Below, piece after piece: positions 44,311 through 55,498 of a DNA stretch of 64,000 bases (positions are counted from its first letter, which is position 1; every line of letters starts with the position of its first letter). The notes under the pieces are model-generated. The model had not been told where the DNA came from, made no database searches, and saw only the letters and a list, made by a program, of their open reading frames with translations. Source of the DNA: Pinus tabuliformis (taxonomy: Eukaryota > Streptophyta > Pinopsida > Pinales > Pinaceae); contig CM062810.1 in the NCBI GenBank assembly GCA_031772625.1, positions 452,972,014 through 453,036,013 on the forward strand. Direction: 5' to 3'. The position numbers and the translations under genes were made by a program.

Positions 44311-46424
44311 TTGATCTTCAATTATGATCCACCTTGCATGTCCCAAGAGGCAATGGAGGCAATACTTAACATTGCAAATTGGTATGCCTCACCTGGTGGC
44401 AACTTCATCAGGATGTTTGGAGGAGAGAATTCCCCGCATGTTTTACCAAGGTATGCCACTGAAAAGTTGGTCATGCAAGAGGTCTCATATCACATCTCCA
44501 GAAGGTTATCATCAAGCCTACATTGGAAGAAGAAGGCACCATGACCCATTCCTCCTTTGTGGACTACATTGTATGAGATTAACAGCTTGGATAATGTAGA
44601 TGTCGAAGCTAAGGAAATATTAAAGTTTGATTTCGGCACCAAATACTTCAATCCATATGATCCCTAGAGAATTTGAAAGAACCATTGTGCTAAGGTGTAC
44701 TATCCATGGATCCATGAGAAATTTATTTGGCATGAGGAGGACCCTTGGAGGTATTGTTACAATGAATCCAAGCTCCATGAATCGTTCAGTATAGCCACAA
44801 CTTGGAAAGCTTCTCTGCATGCAACAAAAACAATAAGCATCAATAAGGGCAAGAGAAACATTCTCAAGAACTTAGAGGCAGAGAAAAGTTAGAAGATGAG
44901 AGCAGATCCTATCTTGGAGAAAGCATCTTTGGCAGTAGAGGCAAAGAGGGAGAAATGAGTAAAGAGAGTAGAGAAAAGGCAGAGAAAAAAGAAAAGGCTA
45001 GAGGAAGCAGAATGAAATTTGTAAGAAACAAAGAAGAAGTTGAAGGAATAGCAAGAACTAAGAAGGAGAGAAAGGGAAGAGAAGAAGAAATAGGAGGAAA
45101 AAGAAACACAAGGCACGATGATAGAGCAAACAATGCTCATAGAGGTTAAGCAGTTAGAAAACCAACAACTGAGGAAGAGGGTGAACAGGTGCAGGATCAG
45201 AAGATTTCTCAGTAGATTGAGCAACTGGTTGAAGTGAAGGACATGGAGCTAGAGCAGGAGCCATAAGATGAGGACACCGATCTCATGCCAAAAGCACCCG
45301 AGGTCACATCAGTCCCCACCACCTTTAGTGTCAGAATCAATCCAAAGTAAGCAAGGGGAGTCTGTTCTCCTTGATGATGATCCGTAATGGATGTATACAA
45401 TCTATCATTTGATGAGTTGTAGAAGAAGAGTCCATAGGAGTGGAGAAAGAACTTTCCAGATGATCATGCATCACCTACATTCATGAAGGAAAGGGTGATA
45501 ATTCAAGATGTTAGAAAGCATCCAGTTGCCATTTTTGATGCCACCATGGCCTATGTAGGAGCCACAAGCTCAAATGTTAAGTTATTTTTAGCCACAAATG
45601 AACAGGTGGCAAAGAAATTGCAAGTAACTAGGCAAGAGGTAGAACAAATCAAACAGAAAATCACAATTTCGGCAATAGCAAAGATGAGGAAAGCAATACT
45701 TGATGAAGTATCAACACTTGAGACTACCATGTGGAAGCTCTATGATCGATTCATTACTGTGCATAAAGAAATTTTCCATGTGCATGGCTTACAACAGCAA
45801 AGAAAAGGGTTTGTTCAAACTCTCAGGGACATACATGCTACCATCGCCCATTTGCAAGAGTGTCAAATGTGGTACAAATGGGCCCCGCTTCACTTGCCAA
45901 AGATGATGAAGCCTTAGGCAGAGCTAGAGAAACAAAATGTATGGATGTCAATCCAAAACTATGAGCAACTCACCCCATTTTTCACTAACATATAGGTCTC
46001 ATATGCACAATTGTACACGATTTTTGATGTCATGGTGAGAACGCACATGATACCATCGATGAGTTCCCTCGCCTATGCTAGACCCAAGAATCAATTCTGG
46101 GTATAGATCGACAAGTAGATGGAGTGGCTAAGGAGATAGGTCACCAAAAATGACTTGTATTTGATCACACATAACTTTAAGAAGTACATCGATGTTCCTG
46201 TTATGGTAAACACCACGCTGTCCATGCTACAAGACGAGTTGGATACATGGTCCAGTACCATATACCTGAAAGCTATGAGGCAAGAGTATGCTATCAGAAA
46301 CACACCATCAAGTAGTTTGGGGACATCATCACACAGTACTAAGCTTGGAGTCACTACATTACTGAGAAGCACCAAGTGGAGGTTGTCGAGTTGCTCTTTC
46401 CCAAAATTTTGGAGTGATAGTGTT
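44311..46424 (+). pseudogene. Unknown element ORF, central and coiled-coil parts, copy B
   Basis: 44311-44544 reads EAMEAILNIANWYASPGGNFIRMFGGENSPHVLPRY and matches copy A. A highly charged Glu/Lys/Arg stretch follows (44890-45240). Then comes a 144-aa open segment (45483-45917): MKERVIIQDVRKHPVAIFDATMAYVGATSSNVKLFL, then QVAKKLQVTRQEVEQIKQKI and KMRKAILDEVSTLETTMWKLYDRFI, strongly suggestive of a coiled coil. Weaker matches to copy A continue to 46424 (LDTWSSTIYLKAM). Several stops make it a pseudogene. It is not a known gag, pol or env domain that I recognise. Confidence 0.55.
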
Positions 46425-46431
46425 TTGTCTT

Positions 46432-46835
46432 GTTAGGTTGTCTCTAGCCTATTTTTTCTCGCATGGGTACATGTGAAAAATGTATTATTAATTGTAAATA
46501 TGTTGTAAGTGAAATTCCAAGTGTCATTAGTGCAATGTGAAAGGCCATCATGTTATGTAATGAGTTATTTTTAAATAAGTTGAAGAGTCATGAGGGTAGT
46601 CAAAGAGTCACAAAAGGGAATGTCAATAGTCACCCCACCCTTTGTTATAAATAGAACCGCATAACTCATAGAACATGATGTTGGGAGATGAGATTTTGGC
46701 TAGGGTTAATATTAGAAAAGGCTTAGGAGTATTGTGACAAGCCTTGGCTTCTCCACAAGATAGAGCAAGTATACTTCTTTGGAGGAGCAAGTGTTCTTGA
46801 CTAGAATGTTCCACTATTGGGGCTAATGGTTGATC
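46432..46835 (+). repeat. LTR-like block of copy B, truncated
   Basis: TGTTAGGTTGTC onward matches 13196-13600. TATA box TATAAATAGA at 46646-46655. It ends where the chromovirus LTR begins. Confidence 0.5.
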
Positions 46836-48170
46836 TGAAAATCACTTGTGAATGATCTCATTTAATTAATGAAGGTATTATAGACTCTTATGTTGGGGTG
46901 TGTCTATGTTATTTTAAGTAACGGATCGATAAGATTGCGAAATACCTAGACACTTGAAACAGTAAGAGAAAAACAATAAGCAAATACAAAAGCACAAAAA
47001 ATTTAATAAGGAGTTCACCCAATCCTCCTGGGCTACGTCTCCTGGTCCAGCAACAGTGGTGGCCTTTTCTATTGTGTCTTAAAGTAGAGTTTTTACAATA
47101 AGGAGCTCAATTTGAGTCTCACTTAATAGATGATGGTCAGTAGGGTGGTACTTGGATCCCCCAAGCCTTTAGAGTACATAGACTCCCCCCTTACTGAATC
47201 CCGACCTCAAATGATCTCTATTGTATGAGTCCAATTCGGTACTCAATACCTGACAAGTATACACAGACGAGTTTCTTGAACCTCTCAAGCCTTCTCTGGA
47301 GTTCACAAACTCTCAAACTCTCTCTATCTCTATCTTCTTGATGTTGCCTTCGCTCTTCAGGTCAACTTCGCTTCTCTGTTCTCTACCATTCACTTCTTTC
47401 TCTACTTTTGTTCCCCTTTTCACTTTGTTTATTCATGGCTTAAATCCAATCTACTCCCTGAATATTCGTTTCCTCTTCTTGGCTCTTTGGATTTCTTGCC
47501 TCTATCCGTTGGAATTCCCTGCTCTGTGTCATCATCGTTGTGTAACACTACATAGAGAGGTGGCCACTTGTCGCCCTGCGAAATGAGTGTCAGTTTTCTT
47601 CAAACAGTCGTTATTTCTGTTACTCCAGGATTTGCCCGTGAAGCTAATTCTTCTGCCAACTCATTGGTCATGTCGAACCCAAAATCTTTATGTGCCTCAA
47701 TCTATTTCCCTGCCAAATCTAGTCATCCATCAAGTTGATTCTTCGTCGTTGATCTGGAGCCTCCAAATCCTACGGTCTCTGTCTATATCGTGTGGGTAAG
47801 TTGCTCGACCATTACTCATGTGATGTAAGTGGTTTTCTCTCTCATCCACTGGAAATGTATGGCATCATGCTAAACTCAGCCAAACTCGCTTACCACTCAA
47901 AGTTCATGCGATATCCTGCCAGTTTTGGGCACAGGGCCCACCTTCTAACGTTTTCTGCATGGTTTCCTATTTTCCCTCGTGACCAAGCGCTCGAGGCTTT
48001 CCTTCTTTGAGGGTTTTGCCCTGCAATATGAAATTAGCACTTTGCACTAATCGTGTATCAGAAATTGTCTTTTTTTCTAGATCTGGGCTTCTGATTTCCA
48101 ATTTGTGTCCATGCGCAGTCTCCATGGGCCAACAGTCAACGCACTTTGACCGAGGGTCCTCGCTGTTTCA
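46836..48170 (-). repeat. 3' LTR of chromovirus-like element
   Basis: TGAAAATCACTTGTGAATGATC onward aligns with 61632-62842 up to 48039 (ATTAGCA). Beyond that only this copy continues, and the true right end is estimated. Confidence 0.8.
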
Positions 48171-48289
48171 TGCTGGCCACAATTGCCATTGTCCATAGGT
48201 CATTTCTGATAAGCTTGTTATTCATAAGATTTTATTTGACATAATTTGAAACAGTGATGAAAATGTTTGAGGATCCAATTTAGATCACG

Positions 48290-48930
48290 ACCTTCCCACT
48301 GAAAAAGCTTTTGGATCACCAAAAGTTGCTTTTCAAGCATTGACTAAGTGAGGATATAATTGTCTCACTTTTCCAATCTCTATCCATTTTTCACTGCTTG
48401 GCTTTGAACCCTTGAGTCCAATCCTGAGGTACTCAACATATCCCCTCTGCGTCGTCCTCACCTTCTTATCCAAAACTGTTTCTTCCTATAATTCATTGAG
48501 ATATTCAGGTAACTGGTCATCAATAGAAGGAAATTGACTTTGCTCTTCGGGATGTTTAATTAATTAATGTTCAAATAGTCTCAAGCTATCTGCATTAACG
48601 ACTGAGTAGATGTGCATGTAAGCTGGTAAATCAAGGTGAAAAGCATTCTCACCAATTTTCTCAAGTATCTTGAAAGGTGCATACCTTATTGGCTTTAGCT
48701 TTTTACCTTCACCTTGCATTATGTCCTTGCTGATATATAGCTAGACTTGATCACCAACTTGGAAATTATGCTCCATCAGATGCTTGTCATGCCTTGCCTT
48801 GTACTTGGCTTGGCTCTTTTTCAACTGATCCTATACTGCTTGGTGAATCTCTTGGATTAGTAGATGCTTCAAAATGTTTACCTTTTATACTGTGGCTGCA
48901 ATGGTTGTTTCATCTCCTGAGTATAACCCC
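48290..48930 (-). pseudogene. pol: Ty3 integrase C-terminal domain, chromovirus type
   Basis: The - strand frame with stops reads LKKSQAKYKARHDKH, FQVGDQV.LYISKDIMQGEG, KPIRYAPFKILEKIGENAFHLDLP and YSVVNADSLRLFE. This is the GPF/Y module typical of chromovirus integrases. A chromodomain-like tail (TQRGYVEYLRIGLKG, KWIEIGKVRQLYPHLV) follows. It is joined directly to the gag end by a deletion near 48900. Confidence 0.78.
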
Positions 48931-49743
48931 AAATCTTTCTGAATAGATGCAACACTCTTCCTCTTCTTGCCCTCGAACTTCTTAGGTCTCAGCTCTGACT
49001 GCAGAATCCAATATTGCTCATCATCATGTCCATCGATTTTACAGTGAGTGCATAAAGACTTGGTCTTTTGTGCAGTGTTGGCCTTCCTTTATTTCCATTT
49101 ATGTTTTCTTTTCTCCTTATTCTTGCTTGCAATGGGCTTGGATGATCCTCCAACTTCTGGGTTCCCATTCTTTCCTCTAACTTCTAGATGCGTAGCTTGA
49201 ACATATACCTTATCTATACTAATCGAATTAGACATGAGGATAGTATGCCTCATGTAGCTGTGTATACCCCCTATGTACTTCAACAGAGTCTCAGGTGAGT
49301 CTACTGAAATTCCTAGAATCAAAGCTCTCTTCCTAAATTCTTGAGTGTAACCCTATACACTTTTCCCTTTCAACTGGTGAAGAGTTTGCCAGCTCAGCAT
49401 GGCTTGCTGCAGGTAAGCTAGTGGATAGAACTTTTTTTTGATTGCATAACAAATTCACTTTAGATAGAAAGAATATTACCATGTTTCTTCATGTCAGCTT
49501 GGGTCCTGCCTTCCCACCATACCAAGGTAGCGCCTCTGAGGCATAGGTTGGCCAGCTGAATCTTAATCTTGTCTGAGTCGATACTCTACACTCTGCAATA
49601 CACATCTATTTGTCTGATCCAATTATCCAGCTTCTCTGCATTCAACTCTCCATCATATATGGGTAAATCAAATTTAACATCTAATTTAATCAAAGATGTC
49701 TTCTTTTTATGTTTAGGGCTGTTAGGAGGTGTGAGAAATATTT
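48930..49743 (-). pseudogene. gag: Ty3 gag, capsid and zinc knuckle (3' of copia insertion)
   Basis: From 49743 downward: LPIYDGELNAEKLDNWIRQIDVYCRV, CLRGATLVWWEGRTQADMKKHG, then 49322-49089 (ILGISVDSPETLLKYIGGIHSYMRHTI...VYVQATHLEVRGKN). A knuckle CTHCKIDGHDDEQYW follows, in which the last Cys is replaced by Tyr. The capsid pattern (YDGE, LDNWI, A..WWE) is typical of Ty3 gag. The N-terminal end is at 61292-61476, displaced by the copia element. Confidence 0.82.
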
Positions 49744-50146
49744 CTTCTTGTTGGAAATAATACTGAAAGGGGGGGTGAATCAGTATTATCAAGTCAATTA
49801 TTTTTCACTTCATAATCAGATTTTCATACGCTACTTCAATTAGTGAAAACAGTGTATATACGGAACTGCAGTTAAGGAAACTTGCGTATAACTTGCAGAC
49901 TTATAATTTAATTTATTCTTCAGATGTTGATAATTAATCTATGTGTCAAAACCATATAAACAGTAACCAGGAATAGTAAAATAGAATAGACAGTCACACA
50001 CAAGAACACAAGATATAAGGTGGAAACCCAATGTGGGTGAAAACCACCTATTGCAAATTGTCTCTATCTTCTTTCATTTAGAAACTTCTTTTTACAATGT
50101 TTGTGTATTGTTGCAGTCTTATACTAGTACGAAGGCTTCTACCTAT

Positions 50147-50269
50147 AGAAGGCTACAACCTTCTCTCGTTTTCCAGCTTCTCTTGGAAGGGACCTACAAC
50201 CCCCTTAGCTCTTGTACTAGCTAATGTACTAGTACGTAGGTGCTAACCTACAGAAGGCTACAACCTTCT
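50147..50269 (-). repeat. TTGTAG-loop hairpins in copia LTR
   Basis: AGAAGG-CTACAA-CCTTCT at 50147-50164 and again at 50252-50269 (on the sense strand AGAAGG-TTGTAG-CCTTCT). Between them lie AAGGG..CCCTT with the same core and GTAGG-TGCTAA-CCTAC at 50236-50251. They are downstream of the TATA box, so they are in the transcript. Confidence 0.85.
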
Positions 50270-50919
50270 CTTTTCTTCTAGGGACCACGTTTCATAAATT
50301 TTTAGACTAGATCCATCAATAACGATAATCAAACATCAAATACATCTGCATCAATAAATCTCCTTTGCTCCAATCAAAACTGAATCAAACAATTACTTCT
50401 CTGAAAGTTGTAACCAGAATACAGTAACAGCAACCAAAAACCAATCCTAAACCTAGAACACTGTAGCAATAAATAGAAGTAGCTAAAACATATTTCATGA
50501 GATGTACGCTACTTCAATATGTAGAACCTGCATGCATACACTTTTGTATTAAGGCCAAACTACGTATACGCTATTTTGAATTACCGAACCAGCGTGTATA
50601 TGCGCCTTTGCTTCACTGAACCTGTGTACAGATCTATAAGAGATAATCTTACCCTTTTAAGTTATTCAGACATTAGTAATAACCATATCATCAAATTTAT
50701 ATATCAAGTCATGCACCAAATATAACAGAGAAAATCACACAAAGATACTTCTCTTCAAGCCTTAATATCTTAACCCATCAATAGAACTTTTCCTTCTTCT
50801 TGTGCTCAGGTTCCTCCTTGGTTCAGATCCAGCTATGCACCATTACCTAATTCTAGATCTTTCTCGTCATAAGATATTCAATGCTTGAGTGAATGCTTTT
50901 TCCTAATGATCTCCTTCCC

Positions 50920-50927
50920 CTTTTATA
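50920..50927 (-). promoter_or_regulatory. TATA box of copia 3' LTR
   Basis: TATAAAAG on the - strand. The equivalent in the 5' LTR is 60905-60912. Confidence 0.7.
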
Positions 50928-51301
50928 GTCTTAGGCCTTACTCAATACCATGGTCCAAAACCATAGAGAATCAATACCATGGACCCAATACCTGGGTTCA
51001 ACAGTTCGGACGAGATACCATGGTCCAAAACCATAGGTCCAAAAACCAAGGACTAAATACCTTGGACCAAAAATAAGTTTTCCCACATGTATGTGTTTTT
51101 CCTTACATGAAGGTGCGTGCATACGTATACGCGCCTTTTGATCGGCAATCTCGCATGTATACGCAACTTGGTTAAGAGGAACCTGTGTATATCTCTTCTT
51201 CTTTCATTCTAAGAGCCTAAACTGTGATCTGTCATTTGAGTGAGTTGCCATCAAGGACAACACCTGTGTCATAGCGCCAAACCTGTGTCATAATGCCAAC
51301 A

Positions 51302-51315
51302 ATCTTCCCCTTTGG
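51302..51315 (-). other. Polypurine tract of copia element
   Basis: The - strand reads CCAAAGGGGAAGAT directly before the LTR start TGTTGGC. Confidence 0.85.
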
Positions 51316-51855
51316 ACTTGATGGCAACCCCAAGTCACTCAAATTCATTCTCCCCCTTTCTCATCAAGGGCAAAGGGTTATACTCCCCTTAAGTACATGC
51401 TGAAATCTCTACTCTACTGTGTTGTCCATGCTCCCCCTGACTGTAGGCAAGGTCTGCAAACAGATGTTCTACAAGAAGAAACATGACTTTATACATCATA
51501 AATGACCTTCCTATCACCAATATTGACTCATTCACCCAACCAAGTGGGGATACACCAAAAGTTTACACATGATAGAACAAGAACATTACATCATCCATCC
51601 CAAGCATAGTGGGGAAACCAACATAGGTCATTACATGACCTTGACAATAAAATAAATACATGACATAGAGACTAAATATCTAAGACAAGACTATGATAGT
51701 CTTCAGCAACTAACATCAGCAGCATCTATCTATCATCATTTAGACCAAAAACCGTGATCTCCCTCTGCACCTGTTCCATCTGAACACAAATAGCTATGAA
51801 ATTGAACCAAGATAAAATAATGCCAACAATGCAATATTAGAAGTATATGCTCCCC
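51316..51855. other. 3' untranslated region of copia element
   Basis: No coding recognised between the mini-element insertion and the polypurine tract. Confidence 0.5.
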
Positions 51856-51860
51856 CTAAA

Positions 51861-52194
51861 TGTTATGAAACCAGATCAATAAAAATATAGAAAATATAGA
51901 TCAATGCCTTAGAATTTAGCCTCTTCGTGGGGGAAACCTCCTTTACATTAAATAAATGAGCAATTCTTGGATGATACAAATGAAAAGACCTCCTTTCTAT
52001 ATATAGGAGTCTAAGGGGTCATAACATAATCAGAGCTGACATAACAATAATAATGTAAGGGCACAATAATAACAATAGTGGGCTTCTATGGGGCACAATA
52101 GTAACAATATGGGCACTACATGGGTACATCAATATAATATGTGGGTTGTACTAATAACAATAAGGGGTAACACTAGTAGTATAGGGGCCTAACA
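51861..52194 (-). repeat. 3' LTR of mini Ty3 element
   Basis: Starts TGTTATG and ends CTAACA. The reading frame at 52173-53132 runs 22 bp into it. Confidence 0.93.
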
Positions 52195-53132
52195 TTCCCC
52201 TCTCCTTCAAAAGGGTTGTCCTCAACGCTTGAGTAGTTCTTGATGCTTCTGTATAAAATTCTTGTCCTCCCATGTGGAATCTTCAGCAGATAAGTTCTTC
52301 CACTTGATGAGATACTCTGAAATTGATCGATTTCGTAGTTGTCGGGTTCTTGTTTCTGTGACTGCTCCAGGTTCAATATGATTTTTCCTTCCTCTTCAAT
52401 TTCTGGAAATATTGTTTGAATTGGGATCTTTTGCAACTTTTGAGTAAGTGGCCATACTTCTTCATCCTTCTTCCATTCATCCCTTGTTTCGTTTATCCAA
52501 TCTGGTTGGATAATAGAAATAGCACAAAACAATGCTTCCACATCCTCATCCTTGACGAGTCTTCCCATTCGGTAAGGTTGCCATTTTTTAAGTGCATGTA
52601 GTATTGCCAACATTTCCTTCTCATAAATAGCTTGCTTGAGATGTAGCAGTAAAAATACCCAATCACTTACATCAAAACATTTTTCACTACGATGTTGATC
52701 TACCTGTTGTTTCGTTTGATTTTGCACCAAAGTGGTGTTATCCTTTAAAATTTGGAGAACTTGTTGTTGATGCTTGATGTGACCTTTCACTGCTTGAACC
52801 TTTTTCTTCTTGATATGTCCTTCTATCTCTAGAGTTTGAGGAGTGGTAATTTCTTCCAATTCTTTACAATATATGGTCGAATTCATTTCTTGATGCTCGA
52901 TGTGATCTTTCACTTTTTGAACATTTTTCTTCTTGATATGTTCTTCTATATTGATAGTTTGAGGAGTGGTAATTTTGGCCAATGAATTACAAGATATGGT
53001 TGGATTCATTTCTTCTTTCTCGATGTGATCTTTCACTTCTTGCACCTTTTTCTTCTTGATATCTCCTTCTATCTTGATAGTTTGAGGAGTGGTAATTCTT
53101 GCCAATGCTTTACAAGATATGGTCTGATTCAT
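52173..53132 (-). pseudogene. Chimeric ORF: triplicated 41-aa repeat, integrase and RNase H scraps
   Basis: An open 319-aa frame. Residues 1-123 are three tandem 41-aa repeats (MN.TI.C..L..ITTPQT..IE..IKKK.VQ.VK.HI). Residues about 135-165 are an integrase tail fragment (VQNQTKQQVDQHRSEKCFDVSDWVFL). Directly joined is an RNase H fragment (AIYEKEMLAILHALKKW), then an RNase H-integrase linker (KDEDVEALFCAISIIQPDWI). The last ~70 residues (SSSGRTYLLKIPHG...) resemble no pol domain I know. The order integrase then RNase H is reversed from normal pol, so this is a rearranged, non-enzymatic product. Being open over 960 bp among decayed neighbours, it may have been translated. Confidence 0.75.
52195..52208 (-). 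other. Polypurine tract of mini Ty3 element
   Basis: The - strand reads GAAGGAGAGGGGAA, then the LTR start TGTTAGGCC. Confidence 0.85.
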
Positions 53133-53156
53133 TTCTTCTTTCTCTGGGGTGGGGTC

Positions 53157-53927
53157 CTAACGTATATCTTCTTCTTTTGATGTTTCTTGATCATTTTCTT
53201 CCTCCTCTTCATATTCTATGTAAAATAATTTCTTCTCAACACACTTATGACCTTTAGTGCATTTTTTGTCACAATTGTAACAAAGCCCTTTTTCTCTTTT
53301 TTCTTCCAATTGTTGTGGTGTAACCCTTGTAAGTTGTGGAAGGCTAGGAGAAACAACACTTCCATATTTATAGTTGTGAGGGATATGCTTCCTGGTTTCC
53401 ATAATTTTTCTTTCCACTATGTCACAAATCCCTTTTACTCTTTCCAATTGTTGTGGTGTTGCTCTAAAGAAGGTGTTGCTCTTTGTATCCTCATAATGTG
53501 CTATCATTTCCTCTGTGAAAATTGACCACGTAACAAGTTTACGAGAACAAAGCCCTTCATACCATAAAAATTGATCTGGTTCTAAATATGAATATGCAAT
53601 ATATACCTTTTGTAACATTGGTACACCATGTATATCAAAATATTGCTCCATATGAAGTATCTATTTTATCGAATCCTTGCCATCAAACTTCCTCATCTTG
53701 CTTTTTCTTGATTTTAGGAGCTCTATCTTGAAACGACTGTAACTCTGTACTTTTAGATCTTTAAGTTTTGAAATTACGACCTGTAGTAGCCCTCTATCTC
53801 CTCTTTCCAATGCCACTAGTCTGATCCAAATTGGATTCTCCAAGAAAGATTTATGTACAATCTCCCAATATGACCTGATTATAGAACTTTCCAGAAGAGC
53901 GAACTTGTATGAAATTCCACATGTCAC
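53157..53927 (-). pseudogene. gag: Ty3 gag, shortened, of mini element
   Basis: 53927-53661 ends in MRKFDGKD, the usual gag opening. After a stop, 53651-53157 (164 aa) continues with MEQYFDIHGVPMLQKVYIAYSYLEPDQFLWYEGLCS and SIFTEEMIAHYEDTKSN. Most of the capsid C-terminal half is missing, and a TPQQLE segment occurs twice around the gap. A zinc-knuckle remnant CYNCDKKCTKGHKC and LFYIEYEEEEE end it. The family is chromovirus-type gag. The frame is too short for a full capsid. Confidence 0.82.
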
Positions 53928-54268
53928 TGTTTTGACCCTTGGCTCTAAAAAATATCTACAATAAACTACAGTCTATCCTCTTATTGTACCTTCTTATGAA
54001 ATTTCAATCCGATACTCAAAGAGAAAGTTATGACGATTTTCCCCAGGTCACCTGTTTGGAATGTAATTCAGGAGTCTGCAAAAATACCAACTTCCTTAGA
54101 TTATATCTTAGCAAATATAGCGCGAAAAGCTCTGAAATTTGGACCTGATCTTCAGTGCAATGTCTTCTCAAATGGGTTTTTTTTTAGCTTCTGAAACGTC
54201 ACAGAAAAAAAGTTATAGCGAAAATGCCACAATGACCTATTTGGAGCAGCAAAACCCTAGAATCAAAA
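53928..54268. other. Leader of mini Ty3 element
   Basis: Between primer site and gag. No coding supported. Confidence 0.5.
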
Positions 54269-54279
54269 GCTCTGATAAA
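54269..54279 (-). other. Primer binding site of mini Ty3 element
   Basis: The - strand reads TTTATCAGAGC immediately after the LTR end, a two-base variant of the iMet site GGTATCAGAGC. Confidence 0.7.
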
Positions 54280-54613
54280 TGTTATGAAACCAGCTCAAGA
54301 AAAAGATAGAAAATATAGATCAACGACTTAGAATTCAGCCTCTTCGAGGGGGAAACCTCCTTTACATTACATAAATGAGCAATTCTTGGATGATACAAAT
54401 GAAAAGACCTCCTTTCTATATATAGGAGTCTAAGGGGTCATAACATAATCAGAGGCGACATAACAATAATAATGTAAGGGCACAATAATAACAATAGTGG
54501 GCTTCTATGGGGTAAAATAGTAACAATATGGGCACTAAATGGGTACATCAATATAATAAGTGGGTTGTACTAATAACAATAAGGGGTTATACTAGTAGAA
54601 TAGGGGCCTAACA
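54280..54613 (-). repeat. 5' LTR of mini Ty3 element
   Basis: Pairs base for base with 51861-52194 without gaps. Confidence 0.93.
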
Positions 54614-54799
54614 CTGAACCTGTGCTAGATGGTCTCTGTCAGACCCATATCAGATTGGTTTTCTTCAAACCAACATATATGCGACTGTATCCACAAAAAT
54701 ATGCATATGTATGCAGATACGCTTCATCAAACTTGCGTACAACCACTGTTCTTTGAAACAAATAATTTCAACAGCAAGATGATGCATCGACTACTCCCA

Positions 54800-55498
54800 C
54801 CTTTTGTCTAAGATATTCAAATATCTCCTTGGGTAGTGGTTTGGTGAATATATCAGCAACTTTTTCTTGGAGGGAACATACTCCAATTTGACCTTTTGTT
54901 CAAGCACTTGTTCCTAGAGAAAATGATATTTGATAGGTATGTGCTTGGTCTTCAAATGCATGACTGGATTCTTTGAAATACTAATTGCACTTGTATTATC
55001 ACAAAAGATGGAGATAGGTGGAGTACAAGTGATTTGAATGTCTTGCAATGTTTGCATCATCTAAAGGATTTGTGTTCAGCAAGATGCAACAACCACATAT
55101 TCTACTTCAGCTGTAGATAATGCAATTGAGCTTTGTTTCTTGCTAAACAAAGATACTAATCTGGAACCCATAAAGAATTCACCACCACTAGTGCTTTTTC
55201 TGTCATCCACGCTTCCTGCGCAATCTGCATCTATATATGCATGAAGTGTGAGATCTATATCTCTAGGATGCCATAAGCCATAAGTTTGCGTTCCTTGAAG
55301 ATATTTAAAAATACTCTTAACTTCCTGAAGGTGTGCTTCCTTTGGATTTGCCTGGAATCTTCCAACTATTCCCACTGCATGCATGATGTCTGGTTGGGTA
55401 CCTGTCAAATAGAGCAGACTACCAATCATGGATCTATAGGTTGGTTGATGTACTGCTACTGATTGATCATTTTCACTTAGGCTACATCCTGTTACCAT
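54800..55498 (-). pseudogene. pol: Copia RNase H
   Basis: 55498-55076 reads YRSMIGSLLYLTGTQPDIMHAVGIVGRFQ, HLQEVKSIFKYLQGT, LHAYIDADCAGSVDDRKSTSG and SSIALSTAEVEYVVVASC. It continues after a stop to about 54800 (IFCDNTSAISISKNPVMHLKTKHI, VKLEYVPSKKK). The acidic residues of IDADCAG, STAEVEY and CDNTSAI correspond to the RNase H active site. It ends the polyprotein. Confidence 0.92.

Larger units (their letters stand above)
43381..46835 (+). mobile_element. Unknown element, copy B
   Basis: Homologue of copy A (10030-13195 plus the block at 13196). It follows directly on a family-X LTR, and its first bases (AATCTAGCCCAAAAATAG) resemble those after the 21358 LTR. X may therefore be its 5' LTR. 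No pol domain is present. It is cut at 46835 by the chromovirus LTR. Confidence 0.65.
49749..51301 (-). repeat. 3' LTR of copia element
   Basis: TGTTGGAAATAAT to ATGCCAACA on the + strand. Contains TATAAAAG on the - strand (50920-50927), iterated TACCATGGTCCAAAACCATA words (50946-51036) and hairpins at 50147-50164, 50236-50251 and 50252-50269. Confidence 0.95.
51861..54613 (-). mobile_element. 2.75-kb mini Ty3 element (non-autonomous)
   Basis: Identical-length 334-bp LTRs (51861-52194, 54280-54613) run TGTTATGAAACC to GGGGCCTAACA. The flanking 5 bp are CTAAA (51856-51860) and CTGAA (54614-54618), a target duplication with one change. By my count the LTRs differ at 17 of 334 positions (about 5%). 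A polypurine tract lies at the left LTR and an iMet-like primer site at the right. The body holds a shortened gag and a chimeric ORF. Confidence 0.93.

Noticed and set aside
47338..48198. Series of Ser/Leu/Phe-rich plus-strand frames
   Set aside because: They lie in the chromovirus LTR and recur in the paired LTR at 62283-62819 with different breaks. No protein-level signal.
50147..50269. CRISPR-like repeated hairpins
   Set aside because: Plant LTR context. Repeats are few, unevenly spaced and internal to a transcribed LTR.
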